Shown: piece after piece, positions 6,293 to 13,076 of the stretch
How the letters are laid out: the number at the start of each line of letters is the position of its first letter
Numbering within the stretch: the stretch's first letter is position 1
NCBI GenBank assembly: GCA_039698075.1
Contig: JBDKTJ010000017.1
Coordinates: 1-16,202, forward strand
Source of the DNA: JAJFVC01 sp039698075
Lineage (GTDB): Bacteria > Planctomycetota > Planctomycetia > Pirellulales > Thermoguttaceae
Direction: 5' to 3'
DNA: 16,202 nt
Notes under the pieces: model-generated
Told to the model about the DNA's origin: nothing
The model's database searches: none
Seen by the model: only the letters and a program-made list of their open reading frames with translations
Translations under genes and position numbers: made by a program

Positions 6293-6952
6293 CTACGATC
6301 GTTTCGCCGTTGCGAGGGTCTGCACAAGCCAGTCGGCCAGCTCTGCAACGCCGTCGCCGCACGTGGCGGAGACTTGAAAGACGGGGGCGTCGGGAGCGAG
6401 CCGCTTCATGTCGGCGGTGATCCGTTCGGCTTGGAAATTCAGGTGCGGCGCGAGGTCGATCTTCGTGATCACGAGCGCGTCGGAGCCCTGGAAAATGGCC
6501 GGATACTTGACCGCCTTGTCGTCGCCCTCGGCGGTGCTGAGCACGACGATCCGCAGATGCTCGCCGAGATCGAAACCGGCGGTGCAAACCAGGTTGCCGA
6601 TGTTTTCGATGGCCAACAAGTCGATCGCGTTCAGGTCGAGTTCCTTCGCGGCGTTGGCGACCATGTTGGCGTCGAGGTGGCACGCGCCGTCCGTGTTGAT
6701 TTGGACGACGGGCACGCCGATCCGCTCCATGCGTTCCGAGTCGATCGAGCCGGCGATGTCGCCTTCGATCACGGCGGGCCGCAGGCGGTCTTTCAGCCGG
6801 GCGAATAGGGCTTCCAAGAGCGTGGTCTTGCCGGCGCCCGGCGAGCCGACCACGTTGACCACCCGGAGATTCGCGGCGTCGAATTGCTTGCGATTTTCAG
6901 CGGCAAGCTGGTCGTTGACTTTCAGGATTTTTTTCGCGGCGACGATTTTCAT
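6293..6952 (-). CDS. hypB: HypB, nickel-inserting GTPase for hydrogenase/urease maturation (219 aa)
   Basis: SIMIBI-class GTPase that works with HypA to deliver nickel to [NiFe]-hydrogenase (in some bacteria also urease). The P-loop GSPGAGKT is at 36-43, EGDIAGSID at 63-71, and the guanine-specificity motif TKID at 163-166. The metal site is complete: CH at 91-92 (GACHLDA) and Cys123 (NIGNLVC). The early N-terminal CCGCG motif and His-rich stretch of some HypB proteins are absent, so there is no high-affinity N-terminal nickel site or nickel storage. The start codon overlaps the hypA stop by 4 bases (ATGA), so translation is coupled. No hydrogenase, urease or other hyp genes lie in the window. 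Confidence 0.95.
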   Translation of the reverse strand: MKIVAAKKILKVNDQLAAENRKQFDAANLRVVNVVGSPGAGKTTLLEALFARLKDRLRPAVIEGDIAGSIDSERMERIGVPVVQINTDGACHLDANMVANAAKELDLNAIDLLAIENIGNLVCTAGFDLGEHLRIVVLSTAEGDDKAVKYPAIFQGSDALVITKIDLAPHLNFQAERITADMKRLAPDAPVFQVSATCGDGVAELADWLVQTLATAKRS

Positions 6953-7305
6953 GGTGTCGGTTCTTCGATTTCAATGGTTTGCAGCAACAATTCCCGGCCG
7001 CCTTCGATGACGATGTCGGCGCCGGCGCAACGGGGACATTGAACGACCAGTTCGTCGATCTCCGTTTGTGCGCCGCAGGCGCGGCAGCGGCAGACGGCCT
7101 TGGGTTCCTCGATCACGATTTCGGTATTTCGCATCGGCGTGTTTTGGGTCAGCAGTTCGAAGGCGAACCGGACCGAGTCGGGATGGACGCCCGACAGCCG
7201 ACCGATGGAAAGCTCCAATCGTCGGACCGGACCCGTTTGGCCGGCTTGATCCAACTCCCGGTCGACCTGGTCGATCAAGGCTTCGACGATGGAAAGCTCG
7301 TGCAT
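6949..7305 (-). CDS. hypA: HypA, nickel metallochaperone (118 aa)
   Basis: The N-terminus MHELSI supplies the nickel ligand His2, the hallmark of HypA. The zinc domain has CxxC at 74-77 (CRAC) and CxxC at 90-93 (CPRC); Cys72 just before is an extra cysteine. Length equals the usual 113-120 residues. It hands nickel to HypB, encoded directly after it with a 4-base overlap. The upstream ribosome site is poor (AAAAGG only about 2 bases before ATG), and a 102-base gap separates it from glnB, so it may be translated from a transcript shared with glnB or have its own promoter. Confidence 0.95.
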   Translation of the reverse strand: MHELSIVEALIDQVDRELDQAGQTGPVRRLELSIGRLSGVHPDSVRFAFELLTQNTPMRNTEIVIEEPKAVCRCRACGAQTEIDELVVQCPRCAGADIVIEGGRELLLQTIEIEEPTP

Positions 7306-7407
7306 GACCTTTTCAAAAATGTCTCAATCACCCGATGCCTTTTCCCAAGGAGGGCCAGGGTTTCGGATGCGCTTTCGAAACGGTTCCATTTGTTTGCGGT
7401 GAACGGA

Positions 7408-7755
7408 CTAAATGGCCTCGCCGCCGCGCTCGCCGGTTCGGATGCGGATGCAATCTTCCAACGGGAGGACGAAAATTTTTCCGTCGCCGATCTCGCCGGC
7501 CGCGCCGGTGCGTCCGCCGTGCAGGATGGCGTCGATCGTCGGCTGGAGGAACGCCTCGTTGACGGCGATCATCAACTGCACCTTGCGGACCAGATTGACG
7601 GAAAACTCATGGCCGCGATAGGCCTCGGTCTGGCCTCGCTGGCGACCGAACCCTTGCACGTCCATCACGGTGAGCCGAAAGACCTCGACATCGGCCAGGG
7701 CCTGTTTGACGGCCTCCAGCCGGTGCGGTTGAATAATGGCGATAATCAGTTTCAC
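7408..7755 (-). CDS. glnB: P-II nitrogen regulatory protein (GlnB/GlnK family), GTG start (115 aa)
   Basis: Trimeric signal protein that senses ATP/ADP and 2-oxoglutarate and controls ammonium uptake and glutamine synthesis. The start is the GTG at 7755 (VKLIIAIIQPHRL), with GGAGGTGG just upstream; counting from it gives canonical numbering. The T-loop reads GFGRQRGQTEAYRGHEF (35-51). Position 51, the tyrosine uridylylated in E. coli, is Phe, and 49 is His, not the phosphorylated Ser of cyanobacteria. The ATP-binding segment is IGDGKIFV, preceded by RTGAAGE, apparently about two residues longer than in E. coli GlnB. The C-terminus IRIRTGERGGEAI is standard. No amtB or glnA is adjacent; hypA-hypB follow in the same direction. 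Confidence 0.93.
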   Translation of the reverse strand: MKLIIAIIQPHRLEAVKQALADVEVFRLTVMDVQGFGRQRGQTEAYRGHEFSVNLVRKVQLMIAVNEAFLQPTIDAILHGGRTGAAGEIGDGKIFVLPLEDCIRIRTGERGGEAI

Positions 7756-7775
7756 AATCCACCTCCACACAAGAT

Positions 7776-7804
7776 AGGATACCCGAAACCACCCGATTTT
7801 GCAA
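7776..7804 (-). promoter_or_regulatory. Candidate promoter of glnB
   Basis: On the minus strand TTGCAA (7804-7799), 17 bases, TATCCT (7781-7776). Transcription would start near 7769, leaving a short leader of about 14 bases that contains the GGAGGTGG ribosome site of glnB. I see no sigma-54 type GG-N10-GC element here. Confidence 0.45.
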
Positions 7805-7907
7805 TCGCGGACGGTTGCGGCGGCTTCACGCTTGTTTTCTCATCCCCTCGTCCCCAATCCCCCGTTCCACGGCTTTTCCCCCACTCGCCGCGAGGCGGTC
7901 GGCTCGG

Positions 7908-7913
7908 TATACT
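7908..7913 (+). promoter_or_regulatory. Possible -10 box of ruvB very close to its start codon
   Basis: TATACT at 7908-7913 is a near-consensus -10 element and stands 8 bases before the ruvB ATG (7922). If used, transcription would begin at or within a base or two of the start codon, giving a leaderless message. There is no good -35 box 17 bases upstream and no ribosome site in between, which fits either a leaderless message or coincidence. Confidence 0.3.
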
Positions 7914-7921
7914 GACGAGTT

Positions 7922-8950
7922 ATGGCTCGGGAACCGATTCTGCAACCGACGGCGGATTATAAAGACGACGAACGCGATCTGCGTCCGCAACGGATGCAAG
8001 ACATGGTCGGTCAGCGGGAGGTGTACGCGCGGCTGGAGATTGCGGTCGACGCGGCCTCGAAACGCGGGGAGTCGCTGGGGCACATTCTGTTCGACGGGCC
8101 GCCCGGCTTGGGCAAAACGACCTTCGCGATGTGCATTCCTCGCGATTTGGGCGTGGGGTTTCAGATTGCCAGCGGCGCCGCGTTGGCCGCTCCGAAGGAC
8201 GTGATTCCGTATCTGACCAACGCCGAAGAGCGATCCGTGCTGTTCATCGACGAAATCCATCGGCTGCCCAAGGCGGTCGAGGAGTTCTTGTATCCGGCGA
8301 TGGAGGATTTTCGGATCGACCTGACGTTGGGCGAAGGCGTGAACGCCCGGACGATCAACATGCAACTGAAGCCGTTCACGTTGATCGGGGCGACGACCCG
8401 GTCGGGCCTGCTTTCGGCGCCGCTGCGCGATCGGTTTCAACTGCGCGAGCATCTCGATTTTTACACGGTCGAGGAGTTGGCGGAGATTGTCCGCCGCAAT
8501 GCGAAAAAGCTGCAAGTCGAGATCGCCGACACGGCGGCCGAAGAGATCGCCCATCGTAGCCGCGGCACGCCTCGGTTGGCCAACAATCGGCTGCGCTGGG
8601 TCCGCGACTACGCATTGAGCAGGGCCGACGGGCGGATCACGCTGCCGGTGGCCCGCGACGCGTTGGCGATGCAGGGCATCGACCCGCTGGGCCTCGATCC
8701 TCAGGACCGCAAATATTTGGAGACGATTGCGCGTGTGTTCGGGGGCGGACCGGTCGGCGTCGAGGCGGTGGCCCACACGATGAACCTCGCTCCCGACACG
8801 TTGATCGACGAGGTCGAGCCGTATCTGCTGCGGAGCGAGCTGGTGGTGCGCACGCCGAGGGGTCGCCGGCTGACGGTCGCCGCGTTTGGGCATTTGGGCA
8901 TCCGTCCGACGTCGGAGCCGCCGGGGCTCGGTCAGCGTTCTTTCCTTTAG
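7922..8950 (+). CDS. ruvB: RuvB, Holliday junction branch migration ATPase (342 aa)
   Basis: Hexameric AAA+ motor that, with RuvA, drives branch migration during recombinational repair. Walker A GPPGLGKTT is at 59-67, Walker B/DEIH at 110-113, sensor 1 GATTR at 156-160, the arginine-finger segment APLRDRF at 166-172, and sensor 2 RGTPRLAN at 214-221. The C-terminal winged-helix DNA-binding domain ends in LLRSELVVRTPRGRRLT and FGHLG. Length is standard. The segment FQIASGAALAAPKDV differs from the usual TSGPALEKPGDL, and NMQLKPF from LDLPPF, but core motifs are intact. No ribosome site precedes the ATG. Neither ruvA nor ruvC is nearby, so the classical ruv operon is split. Confidence 0.95.
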   Translation: MAREPILQPTADYKDDERDLRPQRMQDMVGQREVYARLEIAVDAASKRGESLGHILFDGPPGLGKTTFAMCIPRDLGVGFQIASGAALAAPKDVIPYLTNAEERSVLFIDEIHRLPKAVEEFLYPAMEDFRIDLTLGEGVNARTINMQLKPFTLIGATTRSGLLSAPLRDRFQLREHLDFYTVEELAEIVRRNAKKLQVEIADTAAEEIAHRSRGTPRLANNRLRWVRDYALSRADGRITLPVARDALAMQGIDPLGLDPQDRKYLETIARVFGGGPVGVEAVAHTMNLAPDTLIDEVEPYLLRSELVVRTPRGRRLTVAAFGHLGIRPTSEPPGLGQRSFL

Positions 8951-9018
8951 GCGGTGTGAGTTTTCGCAGGATCGTCGCCTTGCCTCGCAGTTGCATGGCT
9001 GCACGCTAAAACGGGGGA

Positions 9019-9046
9019 TTGCCCGAATTGGACCGAGTGCTAGAAT
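9019..9046 (+). promoter_or_regulatory. Candidate promoter of the STAS-domain gene
   Basis: TTGCCC (9019-9024), 16 bases, TAGAAT (9041-9046). Transcription would start near 9053 and give a leader of about 56 bases ending in the GAGGAGG ribosome site. The fit to consensus is moderate. Confidence 0.4.
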
Positions 9047-9108
9047 AACAACCGGACGAACTCTTCTTGTGTGCCTGCGTGCGTTTCAGCGTCCGAGGAG
9101 GAAGCGTC

Positions 9109-9489
9109 ATGTTGACGATCGCTCCTGATTGCGGGTTGGACGTGCAGCGCGGTCCGGACTGGCTCTTGGTCCGAGTGCGAAATCCCGAGTTGGAGGATTT
9201 CGACGTCTCCGATCTGGCGGATCGTTTGTGGAGGCTTTTGCAGCAGCACTTCACGTATCGGCTGGTGCTGGATATGAACGAGTCGCCTGCGTTGAGTCGC
9301 GAGTTGATCGAGCAGTTGGGCCGGTTATATCAGCGGATCGCGGAGCACGACGGAGTGATGCGGTTGTGCGGTCTGTCACCGAAGAGCCGCCGAATCTGGC
9401 ACGCGTGTCATTTGGACGCGCAGTTGCCGCCCTATGAAGATCGGGAGGCGGCCGTAATGGGGCATAGCAGGCCGATGCAACCGCGCTAG
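9109..9489 (+). CDS. STAS-domain protein, anti-sigma-factor-antagonist-like (126 aa)
   Basis: A single STAS domain fills the protein, ending with a short tail. The order of elements fits the fold: WLLVRVRNPELEDFDVSDLADRLWRLL (beta1-alpha1), RLVLDMNESPALSRELIEQLGRL (beta-strand, phosphorylation-site loop, helix; residues 51-73), VMRLCGLSPKSRRIWHACHLD (83-103), then PPYEDREAAV. In SpoIIAA-type proteins a Ser/Thr in the loop is phosphorylated by a partner kinase; Ser59 or Ser63 are the candidates here. The ATG at 9109 follows GAGGAGG at ideal spacing, deciding the start. No partner kinase or phosphatase is adjacent; in planctomycetes such proteins are often scattered. A sigma-factor role is inference only. 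Confidence 0.82.
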   Translation: MLTIAPDCGLDVQRGPDWLLVRVRNPELEDFDVSDLADRLWRLLQQHFTYRLVLDMNESPALSRELIEQLGRLYQRIAEHDGVMRLCGLSPKSRRIWHACHLDAQLPPYEDREAAVMGHSRPMQPR

Positions 9490-9503
9490 CGTGACGGCGG
9501 CGG

Positions 9504-9566
9504 GGGGAACAGTCCCCTTGGGACCTCGACCAGTGCGGCGTTTCTTGCCCAGAGGGGCTGTTCCCC
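9504..9566. repeat. Long near-perfect inverted repeat after the STAS gene
   Basis: Arms at 9504-9522 and 9548-9566 (GGGGAACAG... / ...CTGTTCCCC) pair at 18 of 19 positions, two of them G-T, around a 25-base loop. No T-run follows, so it is not a classical terminator. It looks like a small dispersed stem-loop repeat or an mRNA 3' stabiliser. A second small hairpin, GGGGCAG 9587-9593 and CTGCCCC 9603-9609, follows. Confidence 0.65.
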
Positions 9567-9651
9567 GCGGGGGCATGACGCGAGTAGGGGCAGGTTGGCG
9601 ATCTGCCCCCCACAAGTTCGAGCGTCGAACCGTCCGACGCGGCGCAAAGCA

Positions 9652-9699
9652 CACGCCGTTCGGCTCGGTGAAGAACCGAACGGCGTGGAGCGTTTTTTT
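9652..9699 (+). terminator. Rho-independent terminator (rightward)
   Basis: Perfect 12-bp stem (CACGCCGTTCGG at 9652-9663, complement at 9676-9687) with a 12-base loop. A run of seven T at 9693-9699 follows. It ends transcription from the STAS gene side. The leftward serA transcript ending at 9720 would also pass through the stem, but without a T-run on that strand. Confidence 0.75.
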
Positions 9700-9719
9700 C
9701 TTGCCAGGGTCGCGCCGGA

Positions 9720-11348
9720 TCAACCGGCCAGCCACGACGGCATTTCACCGGCGGCCGGCAGCTTCACGACCCAAGCTCGGGTGACTTCGTCCATGGCCAG
9801 CAGGTCGGCCAGCGCCCCGGCCGGCGGCGCGGAGTCGAGCGACAGGATGCCGATGGCGTCGCCGCCGGGCTGATCCGTCGCGCGGCCGACCGACATCTGG
9901 GCGATGTTGATCTTGTGGCGACCGAAGATGCTGCCCACCTTGCCGATCACGCCCGGCGTGTCGCGGTGCGAGAAGATCAACAGGACGCCGTCCAGATAAC
10001 TTTCCAATCGGCAATGGCCTTTTTGGACCAACCGCGGCATGTTGTTGCCGAATAACGTGCCCGAGGCGAGCGAGGTTTTCTTGTCCGTGATGACCTCGGC
10101 GGTGATCATCGAGCTGAAGTCGCCGACGTCGGAGTTTCGTTCTTCGACCAGTTCGATGCCGCGTTCGCGGAGCAGCATTCCGGCGTTGACGATGTTCACG
10201 CCGGTGGCCAGGGCGTGTTCGAGCAATCCGGCCGCGAAGGCCGACGACAGCAACCGCGTGCCTTTCTTGGCCACTTCGCCCTTGTAGCTCAACCGGCAAC
10301 GGGTCGGGGCGCTGTGGTCCATTTGGGCCAGCAGCAGGCCGAGCCGATAAGCGACGTTCAGATAGCCGCGCAATTCGGCCAACGTCTTGGGATCCAACGG
10401 CGACATGTTCACCGATTGCTTGATCGCGCCGGTGGCGAAGAAGTCGATCAGCAGTTCGGCGGCTTCGACGGCCACGCTGGTTTGGGCCTCGGCGGTGCTG
10501 GCGCCCAGGTGCGGGGTGCAAAGCACGCCCGGCATGCCGAACAACGGATTGCTCGTGCAGGGTTCTTCGGGATAGACGTCGAGAGCCACGCCGGCGAGCT
10601 GTCCGCTCTTAAGCCCTTCGACCAGCGCGGCTTCATCGTAGATGCCGCCGCGGGCGCAGTTGATCAGCCGAGCGCCCTTCTTGAGCAATTGCACCTCGGC
10701 CGGTCCGATCAAATTGCGCGTGGCGTCGTTCAGCGGGGTGTGGACGGTCAGGTAATCGACCATCGGGAGGATTTCCTTGACCGACTCGTAGGTGACGATG
10801 CCCAACTCTTTCGCCCGAGCGCTGGGCAGGAAGGGATCGAAGCCGATCACCTTCATTTCGAGGCCCAAGGCCCGGGTGGCCACGGCCTGCCCGACGCGTC
10901 CGAGACCGACGACGCCCAATGTCTTGCCGGCCAGTTGCACGCCCATGAATTTTTTACGGTCCCAGCGGCCCTCGACCAGGCTTTGATTGGCCATGGCGAT
11001 GTTGCGGGACATGCCCAGCATCAGGGCGATCGTGTGCTCGGCGGTGGAGAGGGTGTTGCCGCCGGGGGTGTTCATCACGACGATGCCTTGCCGGGTGGCG
11101 GCCTGCGTGTCGATGTTGTCCACGCCGACGCCGGCCCGGGCGATCGCGCGGAGCCGGGTGTTGCCTTGCAGCACGTCGGCGGTGATTTTCACGCCGCTGC
11201 GGCAGATCGCGCCGTCGGCTTCGAGCAGCGCGTTGCGGAGGTCCGCGCCCTTCAGGCCGGTGCGAACTTCCACTTCCAGATTGGCCGCCGACTCCAACAG
11301 ATTAAGGCCGTCCTTCGACAATTCATCGAGTACAAGAATCTTGGGCAT
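9720..11348 (-). CDS. serA: SerA, D-3-phosphoglycerate dehydrogenase, long form with ACT domain (542 aa)
   Basis: Catalyses the first step of serine synthesis, 3-phosphoglycerate to 3-phosphohydroxypyruvate with NAD. The Rossmann motif GVVGLGRVGQAVA is at 145-157, and the catalytic residues sit in CARGG (Arg233), PEEP (Glu262 region) and TPHLGAST (His280). About 310-450 is the intervening allosteric/substrate-binding domain of long-form enzymes. The C-terminal ACT domain (about 455-535, with HRDTPGVIGKVGSIFG) normally binds serine for feedback inhibition. The ATG at 11348 is chosen because homologues begin with this PKILVLDELS-type strand; its purine-rich ribosome site (GAAAGGAAA) lies inside the end of the toxin gene, 7 bases upstream. 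Fourth gene of a tight leftward operon. Confidence 0.96.
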   Translation of the reverse strand: MPKILVLDELSKDGLNLLESAANLEVEVRTGLKGADLRNALLEADGAICRSGVKITADVLQGNTRLRAIARAGVGVDNIDTQAATRQGIVVMNTPGGNTLSTAEHTIALMLGMSRNIAMANQSLVEGRWDRKKFMGVQLAGKTLGVVGLGRVGQAVATRALGLEMKVIGFDPFLPSARAKELGIVTYESVKEILPMVDYLTVHTPLNDATRNLIGPAEVQLLKKGARLINCARGGIYDEAALVEGLKSGQLAGVALDVYPEEPCTSNPLFGMPGVLCTPHLGASTAEAQTSVAVEAAELLIDFFATGAIKQSVNMSPLDPKTLAELRGYLNVAYRLGLLLAQMDHSAPTRCRLSYKGEVAKKGTRLLSSAFAAGLLEHALATGVNIVNAGMLLRERGIELVEERNSDVGDFSSMITAEVITDKKTSLASGTLFGNNMPRLVQKGHCRLESYLDGVLLIFSHRDTPGVIGKVGSIFGRHKINIAQMSVGRATDQPGGDAIGILSLDSAPPAGALADLLAMDEVTRAWVVKLPAAGEMPSWLAG

Positions 11349-11355
11349 GCTCGTT

Positions 11356-11658
11356 TCATTTCCTTTCTGACAAGATGATTGAACCGATATCTCTCGCGGC
11401 ATGAACCACGGCGAGAATGACTATCCGGTCTTCGCGGATGGTATAGAAAACTCGATAATTCTGTACGAGGTGTTCTCGAACCACATACCGTTCAAATTCC
11501 GGAACCATAGGGCCCAATTCGGGGAATTGCTTCAACGCCTTGACGGCGTCGGCGATCCGTTGAACGTGACACGCCGCATAGTAAGCGGAATCCCGGGCGA
11601 TGTAAGCCCGAATGGCCTTCAAATCCTCATGTGCCGATTTGGTCCAGACGATTTTCAT
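11356..11658 (-). CDS. ParE/RelE-superfamily toxin (100 aa)
   Basis: The compact all-domain protein starts MKIVWTKSAHEDLKAIRAYIARDS, the standard helix pair of ParE-type toxins. The core strands YRVFYTIREDRIVILAVVHAARDI (about 68-91) carry the RelE/ParE pattern YRVxYxIxxDxIxIxxVxHxxRD. Length is typical. The start codon overlaps the antitoxin stop (TGATG), so translation is coupled. ParE toxins poison gyrase and RelE toxins cleave mRNA; the sequence pattern favours the ParE branch but does not prove the target. The stop is 7 bases before serA, and the toxin's last codons supply serA's ribosome site. A sample of this gene counts 30/60 G+C against 45/60 in serA, suggesting later acquisition. 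Confidence 0.88.
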   Translation of the reverse strand: MKIVWTKSAHEDLKAIRAYIARDSAYYAACHVQRIADAVKALKQFPELGPMVPEFERYVVREHLVQNYRVFYTIREDRIVILAVVHAARDIGSIILSERK

Positions 11659-11834
11659 CAGGCCTGAAGCTCTCGTTCCACTTCTTCTTGGGAAACAACC
11701 TCTCCGGCCTCCATCTGTTTCAACGACGCTTCGACCTTTTGCCTTAGGTAAAACTCATACATGATGTCATCCCAGCTTGCGGTGTCCGGGATGTGGTCGA
11801 GCAGTTTCTTGGCTTCTTCCTTCACGGCATTCAT
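11658..11834 (-). CDS. Antitoxin of the ParE/RelE-type pair (58 aa)
   Basis: A small acidic, helix-rich protein starting MNAVKEEAKKLLDHIPDTAS, followed by WDDIMYEFYLRQKVEASLKQMEAG and ending VVSQEEVERELQA. This pattern (LPDDASWDDIxYxLYxRxKVExGLxxxExGxxxxxEEV) is common in uncharacterised small proteins encoded directly before ParE toxins, which is the basis of the call. There is no recognisable ribbon-helix-helix or AbrB DNA-binding domain, so autorepression is uncertain. The start at 11834 follows GGAG at about 9 bases; the longer in-frame start at 11906 would overlap the aminotransferase gene. It sits 28 bases after that gene's stop and overlaps the toxin start by 1 base. Confidence 0.82.
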   Translation of the reverse strand: MNAVKEEAKKLLDHIPDTASWDDIMYEFYLRQKVEASLKQMEAGEVVSQEEVERELQA

Positions 11835-11862
11835 GGCAGGTCTCCACCGACAAGCGGGATGG

Positions 11863-13008
11863 TCACACGGTTTCGCCACTGGCCAACACCCGGCTGGCGG
11901 CCGCAACGCCTGCTCCTAGCTTAACGTTTTGGCCCGCTTCGACAAGTGCCAGTTCCAACGCCGCCACGGTCGACAAAATGTCCAACTCGTCGACGAGGCC
12001 CATGTGGGCGATCCGAAAGATCCGACCTTTCCAGGGACCTTGGCCGCCGGCGAACTTCAGCCCGAACCGACCCTCCAATCGCTGTAAAAACACTCGGCCG
12101 TCCACTCCTTCGGGGAAGAAGATCGCCGTCATGCCGTCGGCCGGTCGAGCGGCGGCCAATCGCAGCCCTAGGGTCTCGATCCCCGCCCGCAACGCCCGGG
12201 CCAGCCGCCGCGACTCGGCCCAAATCCGCTCGATCCCGATCGCTTGGATTTTTTGCAGGCTTTCGACCAACGCCCGAACCAACGGAATGGCGGGCGTGTA
12301 GGGCGTGTCCGAGTCGGCCAACGCCTTGCGATAGGCCAGCAAGTCGAAATAGAACGCCGGCCGCTGGATCGACTCGATCCGACGCCACGCGGCGGGGCTA
12401 ACCGTCAAAAACGCCAGGCCCGGCGGCGTCATCAACGCCTTTTGCGAGCCGATGGCCAGCAGGTCGATGTGCCAAGCGTCCGTCCGGCATTCCATCACAC
12501 CGGCGCCGCTGATGCCGTCGACCACCAGCAGGGCAGGGGTTGGCCCGACGACCCGGCCGATCGCCTCGATGTCGTGGCCCACGCCCGTGCTGGTCTCCAG
12601 CAGCGTCGCAAACACGGCGGCGATGTCCGGGTGCTGTTTGAGAAGCCGGGCGACCTCATCCGCCTGAAAGGCCTCGCCCCAGGGGACTTCGTAGCGAATG
12701 ACCTCGATGCCGAACACCTCGCAGAGTATGCGCCACCGCTCGGCGAACTTGCCCGACTCCAACACCAACGCCTTGCCGCCGCGAGGCACGGTGTTGACCA
12801 CGGCCGCTTCCATCGCGCCGGTGCCGGAGCTGGTCAAAATGGCCACGTCGTTCTGGGTGGCCAGCACGTGTTTCAGGCCGGCCTGGGCCTCGGCCAGCAG
12901 TTTGCGGAACTCGGGCGTGCGGTGGTGCGACATTTGCCGGGCCATGCTGAGCAACGCCGACTCGGGCACTTCCGTCGGACCGGGGGTCATCAATCGAGGT
13001 TTGGGCAT
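11863..13008 (-). CDS. Class V PLP aminotransferase, alanine-glyoxylate/serine-pyruvate type; probable phosphoserine aminotransferase (381 aa)
   Basis: PLP-dependent fold-type I enzyme of class V. MTPGPTEVP (6-15) is the usual N-terminal substrate loop; SSGTGAMEA (60-68) binds the PLP phosphate; Asp164 in VVDGISG contacts the pyridine nitrogen; Lys190 in GSQKALMTPPG forms the Schiff base; RIFRIAHMG near the C-terminus holds the substrate carboxylate Arg. The start at 13008 is the conserved one; upstream in-frame Met codons add a non-homologous leader. By family it would be called alanine-glyoxylate or serine-pyruvate aminotransferase. Sharing an operon with serA suggests it converts 3-phosphohydroxypyruvate to phosphoserine, the missing SerC step; this is inference. 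No serB is in the window. Confidence 0.9.
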   Translation of the reverse strand: MPKPRLMTPGPTEVPESALLSMARQMSHHRTPEFRKLLAEAQAGLKHVLATQNDVAILTSSGTGAMEAAVVNTVPRGGKALVLESGKFAERWRILCEVFGIEVIRYEVPWGEAFQADEVARLLKQHPDIAAVFATLLETSTGVGHDIEAIGRVVGPTPALLVVDGISGAGVMECRTDAWHIDLLAIGSQKALMTPPGLAFLTVSPAAWRRIESIQRPAFYFDLLAYRKALADSDTPYTPAIPLVRALVESLQKIQAIGIERIWAESRRLARALRAGIETLGLRLAAARPADGMTAIFFPEGVDGRVFLQRLEGRFGLKFAGGQGPWKGRIFRIAHMGLVDELDILSTVAALELALVEAGQNVKLGAGVAAASRVLASGETV

Positions 13009-13076
13009 GGGAAGCAGTGAAGGTCCGTGGTTCAAGGGATCGAAGGGCAGGGGGGCGGCGTTTGAAAGCGGGTCAG

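Noticed and set aside
4684..6420. Rightward 578-codon frame overlapping the tRNA and the MFS transporter
   Set aside because: It crosses the tRNA and reads as Arg/Gly/His-rich nonsense; the +2-shifted frame encodes a clear MFS transporter.
7826..9004. Leftward 392-codon frame opposite ruvB
   Set aside because: Antisense shadow of ruvB with no recognisable domain.
10215..11378. Rightward 387-codon frame opposite serA
   Set aside because: Gly/His/Ala/Gln-rich shadow of serA; no domain.
12244..13020. Rightward 258-codon frame opposite the aminotransferase
   Set aside because: Shadow frame with low-complexity composition.
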